Source: Heliocybe sulcata
Taxonomy: Eukaryota > Basidiomycota > Agaricomycetes > Gloeophyllales > Gloeophyllaceae
Direction of reading: 5' to 3'
NCBI GenBank assembly: GCA_004369045.1
Contig: ML213516.1
Location: 211,579-275,578, forward strand
Length of the DNA: 64,000 bases
Below are positions 48,622 through 60,938 of the stretch, in pieces. How positions within the stretch are numbered: the stretch's first letter is position 1; each line of letters begins with the position of its first letter. The translations under genes were made by a program, and so were the position numbers. Under the pieces are notes generated by a model. It was given only the letters and a program-made list of their open reading frames with translations. It did not search any database and was not told the DNA's origin.

Positions 48622-50197
48622 TCACTGTGGTCTCGGCGATCCCCCATGGGACAGCGCTGGTGAATGCGTGTGGCTCCGCGAGCCCATGCGCAGTCTCTCG
48701 CGCTCCCTCTCCTCCGAACGCAGATGTGTTCGCTCATCGGCGCTCACATACCCATCCTCCTCATCCAGCCGCTCCAGGCCGACACCCTCCAACTCGTCAT
48801 CGTCCGCCTCAAACGCATTGAATAGCGTGTGATTATTGCTGCGGTATGCGGAGCTCCGGCGCCCGTGCCCAGCGGAGTACGGGACGCCGTCCATGCCATT
48901 CCAGCCATCAATAGACATGCGGCCCTGGATCGACATGCGCGGGTTCATGAGCCCGCTCTCGAGCGCGGTGTGGCCATTTGCGAGGGTGAGGGGCTCGGGC
49001 TTGCGCGAGAGGTTGAGGAGGTGCACCCCGAGGAAGGTGACGGCGAAGCCGACGAGGAGGGAGATGGTGTTTGTCGAGTCGGTGGTGTTGAACCCTTGGA
49101 AGAGGATCAGGGAGGCGACAATGGTGGCTGAGGAAAAGCCGACGTAGTACATCGGATTGACGCTGCGGTGGGAGTCAGAGGATCTCTAAGGGGTTTATGA
49201 TCGCGGGGCTCACACGTTCGTCGAGAATGTGTCGAGGGCTTTGTTGAAGTAATTCATCTGGACGAGGATACAACCCACCACCACGATACCAAAGACGTAT
49301 GTACTGGGATGGGTGAACTGGTTGTTCCCCGCGAACGTAAGCTTGACGGCAATTCCGAATCCCTTGATCGCCATGACGGAGACAGACCCCACGAGGGAGC
49401 ATATCGAGATGTAGACGAGCGGATTCGAGCGTCCGTACTTTGGTGCGATGGCGTAGATCATGATGAGCGCAAAGACGGCCACCGTGAAGCAGTACATCAA
49501 GAAACCTGGAGCAGCGCTTAGTACCGGCAATGATGACAGTAGGAAGTCACATACCTGGCTGTAAAGCGTAGTGTAGGACTTCATCTACAGTCTGGATATC
49601 CTTATCCTCGGGTGCATGCAAGACAATGATTGATGATCCCAAGATACATAATGTACACCCAATGCGGCCGATGTGCCCCAACTCTTCCTTCAAGAAAAAG
49701 GATGCCAGGACCGCTCTAAGAAATATTAGAGATGCACACTGGAAACTAACTGAAGAATCTCACCCGATAAGTACACTTAACGCACCCAAGGGCGTGACCA
49801 AAATTGGAGGAGCAAAGGCGTATGCTGCAAAGTTGGCGACTGGCTGGCCGCCTCAATTTGTGACGTCCGAAGTAGAACAAGCAGACTTACCCTCGCCTAG
49901 AACCACTATGCCCCACAGCCCCGTTGGTCAATCTGAACCGGAGCCATTACACTCGTTAACTCACAAGTTGACATGCCCGCCCACCATATTGGATTTCGAA
50001 AGTACGAGAAGTCCTCGGACGCCTTTCCGACATTATCTCCAGAGTGATTCAAACCCTAAAAGCCATTGCTCTTGAACAACTGCATCCAACGATCTCCCGT
50101 ACGTCCTCCACACCTTTTTCGTGATTATAAAGCTGGTTCCGATGGCCAGAGAGCTGGAAGCGGCGAGTGCGAGCCCGATGTACTTGTCATCGACCAT
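48622..50197 (-). CDS. NIPA-type magnesium transporter (DUF803)
   Basis: Multi-pass Mg2+ transporter of the NIPA family. Recognised from KYIGLALAASSSLAIGTSFI with FIITKK, NFAAYAFAPPILVTPLGALS followed by VLIG, KEELGHIGRIGCTLCILGSS, GFLMYCFTVAVFALIMIYAI, YISICSLVGSVSVMAIKGFG, VFGIVVVGCILVQMNYFNKA and NPMYYVGFSSATIVASLILF. The C-terminal 110 residues are a charged Ser/Arg/Glu cytoplasmic tail. About six introns are needed. One exon is a 15-nt micro-exon (TGGTTCTAGGCGAGG in coding orientation, near 49890-49905) that with flanking exons spells TLVLGEVANFAAY. The start at 50197 (MVDDKYIG) matches the family N-terminus. It is transcribed away from PIG-A across a 266-bp gap. Confidence 0.92.
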
Positions 50198-50463
50198 TCT
50201 GGAGCATAAGACCGGTTATGCGCGACGTTTCGCAGAGAGTGAGGGGCCCCAGGCCGTCGAGTTCGTCTTGGTGGTCGTCCAGGAGAGAACGTACGAGAGT
50301 GTAAACGTGGATCGTGTAAAGCCGATCTCGCACTGCCGCTGCGGCGTGGCTTCCTCTCCGGTGCAGGTTGCCGCCACTCTCGTCGGCGACAACTAGTCCT
50401 CCTCGAGAGAGAGGGAAAACACGCCTTTCGCTCCGAAGATGAATGGGGAACGACAGCAGAAGT
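50198..50463. promoter_or_regulatory. Short divergent promoter between NIPA and PIG-A genes
   Basis: Only 266 bp separate the two start codons, so one compact region must drive both genes. It contains a GC-rich GCCGCTGCGGCGTGGC-like segment near 50330-50350 and no TATA box. No specific factor site can be named. Confidence 0.45.
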
Positions 50464-52470
50464 ATGGAGAGGATTGCTATTGCGTAAGTCGTCGCAGCAT
50501 GCCCCGGGAATCAATACTGAGGGGTTAATCTACAAACACTGTAGAATGATATGTGACTTCTTCCACCCCAATGTCGGTGGCGTAGAGAGTCATATCTATA
50601 TGCTAAGTGCAAACCTACTTGCTAGAGGACACAAGGTTCTCCATTTTTCGCTCGCAAAACACGCACGAACGCTCACTCGTGTGACAAGGTCATCGTCATA
50701 ACCCACAGCCACCCTCCAGACAGAGTGGGAATACGATGGCTTTCACCTGGTTTAAAAGTATACTATATCCCATTTCCAACCCTGGTATCTTCTGCGACAC
50801 TCCCGAATTTCTTCACATTTTTGCCTTACTATCGGACTATAGTGCTCCGGGAGCACATAACTTTGGTCCACGCCCATGCCAGCTTATCCTCCCTAGCCCA
50901 CGAAGGGATTCTTCACAGCCACTTGCTTGGTGTCCGAACCGTCTTTACCGACCATAGCCTTTTCGGATTCGACGATGCTGCCAGCATCCTGACCAACAAG
51001 CTTGTCGAAGCAGCTCTGCGCAACGTTGACGCCGTCATATGCGTCTCACATACTGGGTGAGCCGGTTCTTTTCCTTGGTACTCCTTGGTACAAAATGACT
51101 GATGGATCTCAGGCGAGAAAACACAGTCCTCCGAGCGCAGCTATTCGAGAGGCATCCCGCAGTCTCGTCGAATGCGCCCTTGAGACCTAGTCAATATGTC
51201 AATAATAATGTCTATGTCATCCCCAACGCGCTCGTTGCCGAACGTTTCAAGCCTGATCCCAATCCCAAATCCTCGGACACAAGTATTAAAGCCAACCCTC
51301 CGTTTCCTTCTGCTTCTGATAGACGACATACGCAGTCACAATAGTCTTCGTATCTCGTATGGCATATCGTAAAGGCATAGATCTGCTCGTTGCTACTGCA
51401 CCTCGTATCTGCGCCATATTCCCAAACGTGCGTTTCCTAGTCGGTGAGTCGTAGTGGCACTCCGCACGGACTTCTCGCTGATGACTTCCGAGACCAGGTG
51501 GCGACGGTCCCAAGATGGTAGAACTACTCCAAATGAGAGAGAAACACCTGCTCCAAGACCGGATCGAACTTTTGGGTCCGGTCAAGCCAGGGGATGTCCG
51601 AGATGTAGGTTCTTGTCTCCTGTAGCATGTTTTCCTAGAGCCAACGGACAAGGGTATCGCTAGGTCTTGGTCCAAGGAACGATATTCCTCAATACGTCCC
51701 TGACGGAGTCCTTCGGTATAGCTACTTTGGAGGCAGCTTGCGCAGGGCTGTATGTGGTCTCCACTCGTGTCGGCGGAGTGCCAGAGATATTACCCGAAGA
51801 TATGATCTCCTTTGCCCGCCCCGAAGAAGACGGTATGGTTGTCCCCAGCCATCTTCATCGCACCAAAATGCTCAGTGGTAGTACTCCGGAATGCAGACGT
51901 TGTCCGAGCCATGTCCGAAGCGATACGGATAGTCTCTGCCGGAAAACACGACCCAGTACAAGCACATGAGCGTGTGAGGAGATTCTACGACTGGGGCAGG
52001 ATTACTGGACGAACTGAACGCGTGTACGACGCCGTCCTCAAGTCGCAGCCGCGCGATTTCTGGACCAGGATGCAGCGGTCAGTCCCTCTGCCCTATGCAC
52101 GGATGCAACTTCGCTGACTAAATGGCGATGGAAAAATCAGGACGCTGGAATTGGGACGCTTTGCAGGCCCAATATTCGTGGCGATCCTGGTCGTCGAATG
52201 TCTCTTCTTTCTCTTTCTGGAATGGCTGATGCCGAGGGAAGACATAGATTTTGTAAGTGTTGACTGGAGTCAGGAGCGGTTCGTCGAGGTGGGTTGGTCT
52301 CGTCTCTTCTCTTCTGCATAACCGCCATTAAATCGGGTGCACACCAGGCCGTCCGCGAGGACCAGTCCCCGGGGCAGTCCAGCGGCATCGAACTGGGGAC
52401 GCCGACAGCCGATTTCCGACCATCATCTGGCGACTGGTCTTCGGAGGGCGATCGTGATGGCGATACCTAA
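50464..52470 (+). CDS. GPI3: GPI-GlcNAc transferase catalytic subunit PIG-A/Gpi3
   Basis: Catalytic subunit of the ER enzyme that adds GlcNAc to phosphatidylinositol, the first step of GPI-anchor synthesis. The family order is clear: [135 protein letters not shown] and [14 protein letters not shown], the ExxxxxxxE retaining GT-B motif. A C-terminal transmembrane helix [20 protein letters not shown] and a short acidic tail follow. About nine introns are joined. The start at 50464 (MERIAIA joined to MICDFF) is chosen because the other upstream ATG does not stay in frame over the first intron. It is divergent from NIPA. Confidence 0.95.
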
Positions 52471-53487
52471 ACGATACTAGAAATACCCGAGGAATAACAA
52501 TCTATACCCCCGCAATTGCAATACCTGATCATGATGCTCCCGTAGTGCCCCGCTTGGACGCCTATGTGCGCACGAGAAAAGAGCTGCCCCATCCCGACAA
52601 AGCTACGTACGCATGCCCGAAGGCGCGACCTCTGACCCTAGAGCTTCCCGCTTGCTCAATGGTCCTCTGAATATTGCAAGCCACATGTGGCGAGTGTTCT
52701 TGCTCTGCCGCCGAGCTGATGTCGATCACCGCTTCGCAAACGTTAGCTTCTTGATCTGCAACCCCACAGAACACCGGGACCCGAGATGCGTCAGATGCAT
52801 GTCAGCTGCCAGAAGCCATCAAGCCTCCAAGTTCCTTCTCTGTTCCTTGCTGGCAACGTTATCACACAAAGACAGAGAAGATAGACAAGCTCTGCAATCG
52901 CCCTACACTGAACACAGCAGCGTCAGAGCCACCGGCCCATTTCAGTTCCCATAGGACCCATATAATGACCCGCAGCTCTGATGAATCCATGATGTCCCTT
53001 ATGCACAGTGGCTTCCGGGCTTCCATCACGCGCCCGGATCGGCGCTCCTCGTAACCAAAACTTTGTCATTCTCGCATGCCTGTCAGATAGACAACTTCAG
53101 AACAACACTCCGCTATATATTATTAGGGTGGCAGAATGGTCAGAACGCCTCTATACAAGCAGTCTGGTTTAGTAACGGACATCATAGTAGTACTATATGT
53201 ATACAACAGGTATATACCGCACCAAACGAACGACATAAATGACAAGGGTAAGTAGTGCAGCATTATGACATTGAAAGGGAGCGCGAGGATGTCCACGGTG
53301 ATGTGAAGAGTAAGCAAGAAGGCTTTTGTTTGCGGTCCCCTCACAAAAGCACCGGTAATGAGGCCTGAGGTGTCGCCCCAGCAATAAAAACCGATTAATC
53401 CGCACGTAGAAAATCATAAAGGTCGTCCTCCACGAGCAAGCCAGAGAGTTCATAGCTCAGGGTGAGAGCAAACGAAGGCAGTTATTG
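52471..53487. other. Intergenic region, nothing identified
   Basis: Short frames only. A GGTGGCAGAATGGTCAGAACGCC at about 53127 recalls a tRNA D arm but no cloverleaf forms around it. Convergent gene ends flank the region. Confidence 0.4.
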
Positions 53488-56288
53488 TCACAACAGCTTC
53501 GACTGCTTCAGGTGCTGCCGAATCACCATGTCCCTGACTGATTAATCAAAGTCAGTCAGGCTCTGCCTAAGAACGCCATTAACATGCGACTTACCACTAG
53601 CAAGTATACCCGCCGTCGTATTCGTATCCTGGATGCAAGCAAGACGTCGAATCAGTCCATATACCAACGCGACAGCTTCTCCCATGCGTACCGTCACCGA
53701 CGTGCAGAAACCGTAGAATTTCCGCGGGTTCGGGGAATACTCCCTCTGGATGGCATTGAACTTGCTGCGGAAATCTGTCATCACAAAAAGGGCAGTCAGC
53801 GTCAAATCGGAACAATCACCACCCAGGATGCGCATTCATCGGAACACCAATGAACAAGCGGAGTTTCGTCAAGAATGACAGCACGAGCATCATGATCATA
53901 GATGATAATCAAGCCGTGCTTACATTTGCTCGCAGTCTCCAAGTCATTCGGTCGATCACCGAAACTCCGGACATACTTGCTCAGTCTATACACGGGCAAG
54001 GCAGAGCCATAAGTTCGCGGGAAGAGAATACGGCTAATGAGAGGAGATGCACGAACCTGACCCCACTCTTCAGCTTCTGATCGAGGATGTCGCATTTATT
54101 GAGGAAGAGAACGAGCTCCACATTAGCCAGCAGTTTGTTGGAGCAGATAGCTTTCCATAGAAGAACAGAGTCCTCCTATAACGCGGAGCTGGTCAGCCAG
54201 CTGAAGGCAGAGCGTAGCAGCAAACGGGTCTGACCAGTCGGTTGATACTTCGATCCTCCGTCAATACTTGGTCGAAGCCAGATATTGGGGCAAGAAAAAT
54301 GATGGCGTCAACTACAAGGGCAACAGCATGGTCAACAGCGCGGCAAGTGATGTCTTGGTAGGGACTGACCATCGTCGAAGAAGGGTACCCATGTTGCTGA
54401 ATCGGGCTTTAGCTATGGGACTGATTATATGAAGTGGAGATGGGACTCACGCCGCTAAAGAACGAAAACCATCGCGTCAGCGCGGTCAGAAAGCCGAGAC
54501 TCAATGAGAGACTCCTGGTCGACTTGGATACTCACCTGACTACGACTTCCACCAACATCCACGATCCGCCATTCAGTCCCGCTCTCCTTCCCTGCACTCG
54601 CCTCCATCTCAAACTTGTATTCTGACACACCCACAGTCTTTAAACGAGCCTTGAGGACGTCGTCTGGTGATAACATCAGCGACTGCCACGTAACGATAGA
54701 GACTGGCGAATGTACCTTCTGTAGGTGTGTATTTGAGGGATGTTATCCGCTCGATGTCGTTCAAGAAGCTGCAGGACTCGGTGAGAACGCGCCTCATCAG
54801 AAGCACATGGCGCATGAAGACATACAACCCTGGACCCTCCTCCAACCTCAACTTTCGCCGCCTCAACACTTCTCTGACTCCCCTGTCATGCCAGAGAGTC
54901 ATCATATCTTCCCTGAGCCGGTTCAGGATACTTGTCGGAGAGTCTTCGATGCCAGGACACGAAGGACGCCTGACGCTGTGCATTCCGTTGGCAGCGAACA
55001 AGTCGATAGGTGACGAGGAAGCTGTAGTAGTCGCCCGCGTCGTCACAGAGTTCGACAAGGAAGGCACCGGAGGTATATCACTATCCCCATCGCCGACAGG
55101 CTGCACCATCTTGGCCAGGGCACCCTTCCACGCCGTCCCAGGTCGGATAAACACCTCTTCGCTGGTCCATGGCCAGCTGCCGCTCGCTGCTGCCCAGTCG
55201 ACAGCTTTAGCTAGCAAAACGTGGTCAGCATCGATTTGCATTCTCGCGGCGATAAGACGAAATAGATTACATTTGCCGCTCCCGTGGGCCCACCTGCCGC
55301 GATCTTCGTCATCTTCTAGGTCCACGCCTTCGCCCTCGCGGACAGGGTCGAGGATGAGCTTCCTGATCAAAGAGTTTTCTACGTCCCTGAGAAGCTCGAG
55401 TCTGTCGCGTATCTCTGGCAACGCGGGCGAGCCCATGGCAGCCAGGATTCGGTCGTCGGTGTCGAATTCCGGCGAGATGTTAGCGACGGAAGGGGCAGAA
55501 GATGAAGAGGCGCCGGGAGGGGGCGAGGACTCCCGGTCCTCCTCGAATATGTCGAGCGTTGCACTGCCGTAGGACCGCGTCTGAGAGGTGGTGCTGGCCA
55601 TGTGATGGGACGAGGAGTAGTGATTATACTTTGGGGACCGCTTTCGAGAGGGAGATCGCGAGTAGTCGGATTTGGTGTGTCCATGAGAGTTGTTACGACC
55701 GTTGGTGGATCGATGGTAGTCGGAATGAGAATTAGCTCGGGAGGAGTAGCGCGGCGGTGAGTGAGGGTAAGAGGAATGCCCCGACCCGGACGGAAGGGCT
55801 TCGAGAATTGTACGTATCGATCTTATGAGATTTAGCTGGATTACGGAGCGCCACAGCACACGTTCTTGCCGAAAAGCTGTCGGCGTGTACAACCGCTGGA
55901 ATTCTGCCAGCAGAAGAGGCGGTCAGCAAGAATGCTCGCGTCCTTCGCTTATCTGAAGGCCGAGTCATATATTTGCGGTACTTACGTCGTAATGTTGTGG
56001 ATTTCCCTGCCGCAGAAATGGGTCGCGTTCATTCCCCCGATATTAGAGCTGAATAGAGACACTCTTACCGCTTTCACTCTGCCCCAGCAGCAGCAACCTG
56101 ACGACCCTCCTCTTCTTCCTCTCGATTCTTTCCTGCTTGAGACTTTCATCAATTGCCTGGCTGATCCGCTTGGCCTCCTCCTCCCTCCTGATCCTGTCAG
56201 CCTTCTGGTCTGCGGTCTCGCCTGACGGGGGACGTAGCATGGACTCGAAGGGGTCATCGCTGTTACCGACGGCGCGAATGCTGGGCAT
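53488..56288 (-). CDS. Atypical heterotrimeric G-protein alpha subunit with large insertion
   Basis: Boxes in order: G1 GQSESGKS, G2 RLKTVGVSE, G3 DVGGSRSQ, G4 LNKCDI, G5 TSVT, and C-terminus VRDMVIRQHLKQSKLL. The helical domain holds a disordered Ser/Arg/His-rich insert of roughly 70-100 residues (SGSGHSSYPHSPPRYSSRAN...) plus a second long low-complexity block, making it much longer than the usual 350 residues. The protein starts MPSIRAVGNSDDPFESMLRP, so the MGxxxS myristoylation site is absent, and the C-terminal Cys for pertussis-toxin-type modification is absent too. G3 has Ser (codon 54547-54545) where canonical Gα has the catalytic Gln. At least nine introns occur, including a 21-nt micro-exon in G1 and an inferred 4-nt exon after G3. 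This resembles the expanded Gα group of mushrooms. The receptor and effector are unknown. Confidence 0.87.
54451..54454 (-). other. Predicted 4-nt micro-exon in the G-alpha gene
   Basis: On the coding strand, TTCTTTAG|CGGC|GTGAGT. The exon before ends SRSQ at 54536 and the next starts CAACATGGG at 54396. Splicing CGGC between them gives SRSQRPTWVPFFDD, the expected Gα switch-II sequence. Direct joining without CGGC shifts the frame. Introns are 81 and 54 nt. Confidence 0.6.
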
Positions 56289-58857
56289 GGTGGCTGGCGG
56301 GACGGAGGAGCAGCGATGTTTGATGGATATGCGGACGGACGGACGGTGGGGTTCGGTCCAGCGGTCCACAGAGTCCACGACGAGGACGGAGAGGACGAGC
56401 TGTTCAGACACCGCCGCCAGGCACCAACAGCCGGTTGTGCGATCGACCGAAATCTCTGCAATGTCGGCGCCACCCGGCCCAGTCCCCCGGGTCCAGAGGT
56501 CCATATAAAGAGTCTTTCTTTGATATTTTCCCACACTTCCTGGACCGCCAGACAGCCGTGCGCTCTATAAATCTCTGCGGACGCCATGTATACCGTCGCT
56601 TACGCCATGTCCATATGTTTGACTTCCGCTTTTCCCAACGCCAATGTCGGAGAGAACGGTGGTGGACAATGCACTGCCAACACGCGTGGAGGCTAGTGCC
56701 TGATCACCAGGCACCGAGACCGATTCCCGTGCCTCTGCCCGGGGTTCGAGAACGGAAGCTATGGGAGACTCTGTGGGTGCGCATGGATGGTTAGGTTACT
56801 CAGGCTCTCCAGGCGACAGACCCAGGTGCCGCGACGCTCGTCCAGCGGACGTACACTCTTCACCATATGGATCAATCACTGTCGTATTCCCTTCGGGCAG
56901 GCGCCCGAAGCCGAAATAATATCTGATGGCGTCTGATGTCCATCCCAAAAATTCGCAGCGTCGCGGGACAAAGTTTAACGCCTCCAAACGTATTCTCGAG
57001 GACCCCCCGGGTCGCGACGAGTCTCCAATTGCTTGCCATGGGAGACCTGACAGTCCAAGTCTGCCTGAACGAATGACGGTCGAGAACGGCGACGTCACTC
57101 GTGCTTCTAGCGTTATTGTACACGTCCCGAAAACATCCTCGGGGAAGCGTCGTCCAAACCATATTTTTCGCCGCAAAATCACCGCTGTGATTTCCGGACT
57201 ATGATAAGACCATCGTGCCAGATAGGGAGCCTACCTGAAGCGAAGGAAGTACGGACAAGATCATGGCGCTCAAGAGCTGCGGATGGCGTCGGAATTTTGC
57301 AGGTAAGACATGACTGTCACCACCTGCTGACAATCATACTTACCGTATAGATCCCGTTAACCCTAACGTTGATTCGGACAGACAGGGCTTGGGCAGACCA
57401 CCTTACCCGAGGACAGTCTAAATCAAAGTCCTGGACCAAGCCTACGGCTCAACGCCGGTACGCCTCCTCCGAGCTATCTGAATCTTCATGAAGGCGTAGA
57501 CATGACTCCCTCACCGAGGCCAGGCACAATCGCTTTCGCAGTACAATTGGCGTAAGTGCACTTCAAGCCGAGCTGCATCTCGTTCCTATTATTCCGCGGA
57601 TACCAAGGGAAACATAGGCACCGGCGTCAAGTTCATATGCCGAAACGTTCTGGAGAAGGCTGTTGAACAACCCCATGCCTACCGTGGATATAAGGCCCTG
57701 GCTACGGACCGTCTCCGGCCTTGAAACTGACATCCGGATCATGCAGTTGCGTCCATGAGAGGTGCGGCGCCTTGTTCAGGGTCGCGGTTGGTCCGAGACT
57801 CTCCGCGCTCTCATGACCTGGAATCACTTATCTGTGACCACGAAAGCTCGCGATGACTCGGGACTTCGTGTGTCCCACAGGATAGTATGGATAACCATCC
57901 CCTGAATACTGTTTTCCGCTGCTTATCCATTTATCTTTGGTTAAACACCCCAGGACCTAGCAGAAGCTCGGACCCGTTCATTATGATGAAGGCATCTGCG
58001 GGCTCTCCTTTCGCTGCGTTACAGATATAAAAGCAACGTCATGAGCCCAACGATCACCAGCGCTTCTGCGCAGAGGAGTGAATCAAGGAAGCGGAGAGGG
58101 TACTAACTGCCCTCTATCAAATGCGCCATCCTGTTGACCACTACCTTGTCCCTGTCTTTGAATGTCAGTCTCAGATATTAGCGATGCCCGCAGCTTTCCT
58201 TAGCGACACACTCTCCGGACTATCCGCAACTAGGCGTACTGTTCGAACAACGAACGAAACACGGGCTCCTGTACAGCATCAGTACTCTGAAGCAGTACGA
58301 CTACTTCCTACCTCCGGTAAGCCGCTTGACAACTGTGAATGTCGGAGTTAATGCTTGTGGGTTTGAAGTGGTTTGATCAAAGATGGCGTTTTATGTTCGG
58401 ACTCGCGCCTGGACTCGAGTGTCCAAGGAAGAAGCGCCGGTGAATGGGCCATTGGACTATGGTACAGCTCTGTTCGTCGAACAACGACTGTTGAAGCAGG
58501 ATAGCTAGATAATTCGTGTCTTAAGTTGCAGAATAATACAAGTGCCATTGCTAGCCACAAGTAATAGCCAAATATTGGCCACATTGAACTCGGGATTGTG
58601 GCTGAACTGATGTGGCCCGTATTGTCCGGAACAGTCCGATAACACCGAATATCACGTGATGGCGATCGAGTCAATCGAGGCTGAGGCTGGCCAATTTATG
58701 CAGTCCTCCGCCATGTCGTCGCATCCTCATCTCCAATAAGGTATCCCTTACATCTTCTGTCTTTTCTTTCTCTTGCATAGCATCTGTAACATTTGGACTT
58801 TTGCTTCCCTGCTTTATCTACTTTTCTCTGCTCAGGACAATTCCAAGTATCGAAAGG
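56289..58857. other. 2.6-kb intergenic region without an identifiable gene
   Basis: Between divergent G-alpha and aspartokinase genes. A frame around 57390-57550 (LPEDSLNQSPGPSLRLNAGT) looks coding-like but has an in-frame stop just before it and no linkable exons. No RNA gene or clear repeat is visible. Confidence 0.4.
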
Positions 58858-60938
58858 ATGTCTGGCCCGCCATCCCCCAGCTCTTCTACTTCCTCGCTGT
58901 CCGACGCTACTATGCCCGAGACACCTCCGAACTTGCACCAGAATAGCGTAGATCCTAATGCGAAATGGTTGGTTCAAAAGTATGGTGGGACCAGCGTCGG
59001 AAAGTTTGCGAAGAAGATCGCGCAGGACATCGTCTCGTAAGTTTTTATCTAGAGATCGAGAGCTATTCCGTTCTATGATCTGTGTTATGTTCTCGCAGTG
59101 GTTACCTGGACCAAAACAAAGTCGCTATAGTCTGCTCAGCGCGATCGGGCAAGACGAAAGCTCTCGGGACCACGAACCTCTTACTCCGAGCTGCGTCGGA
59201 GGCACTGCAGCGACATACCGCTCCTTCTGTACCTGGAACTCCTGGTGTCATGACTCCTTCTTGCAGCAACGGCTTCTCAACCCCTTCATCTCCAATTTCC
59301 GGCACACCGTCGCCCTTCTCGTCATTTTACACGGGATCGGCGACTGGGAAACAGACACCTCCGTTCAGCGCTACAGTGGATGTCATCCGCGCTGATCATC
59401 TGAGCGCAGCAAGAACGACCATCAAGAACGCCTCCGTCTTGCGAGATATAGAAGCTGAGATCCATACGGACTGTGAGGCCCTGCGGGCGTTCCTTTTTGC
59501 CACTCAAGTAGGTAGCACATGGACTGAAACGGACATTGCCTGACGATCACATGTGTAGGTGATAGACGAGATCTCTCCCAGGTCGAAAGACAGCATCGTT
59601 GGCTTTGGCGAAAGGCTGGCCTGTAAGTTAATGACTGCGGTCTTGCGGGACAACGTAACACATCTCGGTCGTAATACGCAATCATCGCGCTGACAGTCTG
59701 CTCAGGGTGTGGACGCCGAGTTTGTCTCGCTAGAAAATATTGTGCCTGTTGTGGAAGAATCGGATTCTTCACAACATGAAGCACTTGATCAGTCATTCTA
59801 TGACCGCGTTGCCCAGGCCGTTGGCGAGCGACTAAGGCTATGCAGCCCCCGGGTGCCTGTCGTTACAGGTAAGTGGCGTTCTTCCCACATATGCCCTCAG
59901 CAAGTCTAACATAGGCCGTCTGTCACTGTCCAGGTTTCTTCGGCCCTGTGCCTGGCTCGCTCCTGCGGCAAGTGGGCCGCGGTTACACGGATCTCCTGTC
60001 GGCGTTAGCTGCTGTTGGCCTCGAGGCATCTGAGCTTCAGATTTGGAAAGAGGTCGACGGGATATTCACCGCGGACCCACGGAAAGTCCCCACAGCGCGA
60101 CTCATACCTATCATTTCTCCGGATGAGGCGGCGGAGCTGACATACTATGGCAGCGAGGTGGTGCACCCCTTTACGATGGAGCAGGTACAGTCGTTATCTG
60201 CGAGGGAACGAGCTTGGGCTCACAGGGCTGTAGGTGATCCGTCAGAAAATACCCATCCGCATCAAGAACGTCGAGAATCCGAAGGGTGGAGGGACTGTTA
60301 TCTATCCCGACCCAGATGTAGACGCCCCGCAGTTGCGGGAAGAGCTCGAGGGCGGCGGGTCTGCGCTGGATGAGCCGGTATCCCTCGAGTCGCTGCAGGT
60401 TCTTTCCTTAGCGGCGGAGGAGCACCGGAATAGGCGGTTGCCCACGGCCGTGACGATTAAGGAGACCATTGTGGTCTTAAATGTCAACTCGAATCGGAAG
60501 AGCGTCTCGCACGGCTTCTTGGCTGGTATCTTCGGGACTCTGGACAAGTTCGGCGTTGTTGTGGACCTGATCAGCACGAGTGAAGTCCATGTCAGTATGG
60601 CAATTGAAGAGCAGGGTCTGGACAAGAAGGTCCTCGACAGGCTCGTCAAGGAGCTGAGGAAGAGCGGGTCCGTGTCTGCACACCGCGATATGGCGATCCT
60701 GTCTCTCGTGGGGAAGCAGATGCGCAAGATGGTCGGTATTTCTGGGAGGATGTTCACGACGCTCGCGCAGGGCAATGTGAATATCGAGATGATCAGCCAG
60801 GGCGCGAGTGAGATCAATATCTCCTGTGTCATCGACGGCAGGGATGCTGTCAAGGCGTTGAACCTGATTCATCAGAGTTGCTTGCAGATTAAATCGGAAG
60901 GAGAGAGAGGTGGTGCGTCCTGGTCTTCCCGGGAGTAG
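58858..60938 (+). CDS. HOM3: Aspartate kinase (aspartokinase)
   Basis: First enzyme of the aspartate pathway to threonine and methionine, phosphorylating aspartate in the cytosol. The N-terminal kinase motif VQKYGGTSVGKFAKKIAQDI is intact, as are VAIVCSARSGKTKALGTTNL, KDSIVGFGERLACKLMTAVL, VPVVTGFFGPVPGS, GRGYTDLLSALAAVGLEASE, IWKEVDGIFTADPRKVPTAR and ELTYYGSEVVHPFTMEQ. The C-terminal ACT domains are visible (IVVLNVNSNRKSVSHGFLAG, SISEVHVSMAIEE-like, MAILSLVGKQMRKMVGISGR and NIEMISQGASEINISCVI). ACT domains are where threonine feedback acts in yeast Hom3. A Ser/Thr/Pro-rich insert (TAPSVPGTPGVMTPSCSNGF...) lies after the first kinase strands, as in other mushroom sequences I recall. Seven or so introns were joined. 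Start MSGPPSPSSSTSSLSDATMP leads straight into the motif. Confidence 0.95.

Noticed and set aside
29268-50197. A magnesium-transport gene cluster (MRS2 and NIPA)
   Set aside because: The two genes are 17 kb apart with unrelated genes between them; their co-occurrence is most likely chance.
53120-53180. D-arm-like GGCAGAATGGTCAGAACGCC
   Set aside because: The rest of the cloverleaf is missing; probably a chance match or an old tRNA fragment.
57264-57560. Small gene starting MALKSCGWRRNFAG
   Set aside because: The candidate second exon has an in-frame stop just upstream and splices do not join in phase.
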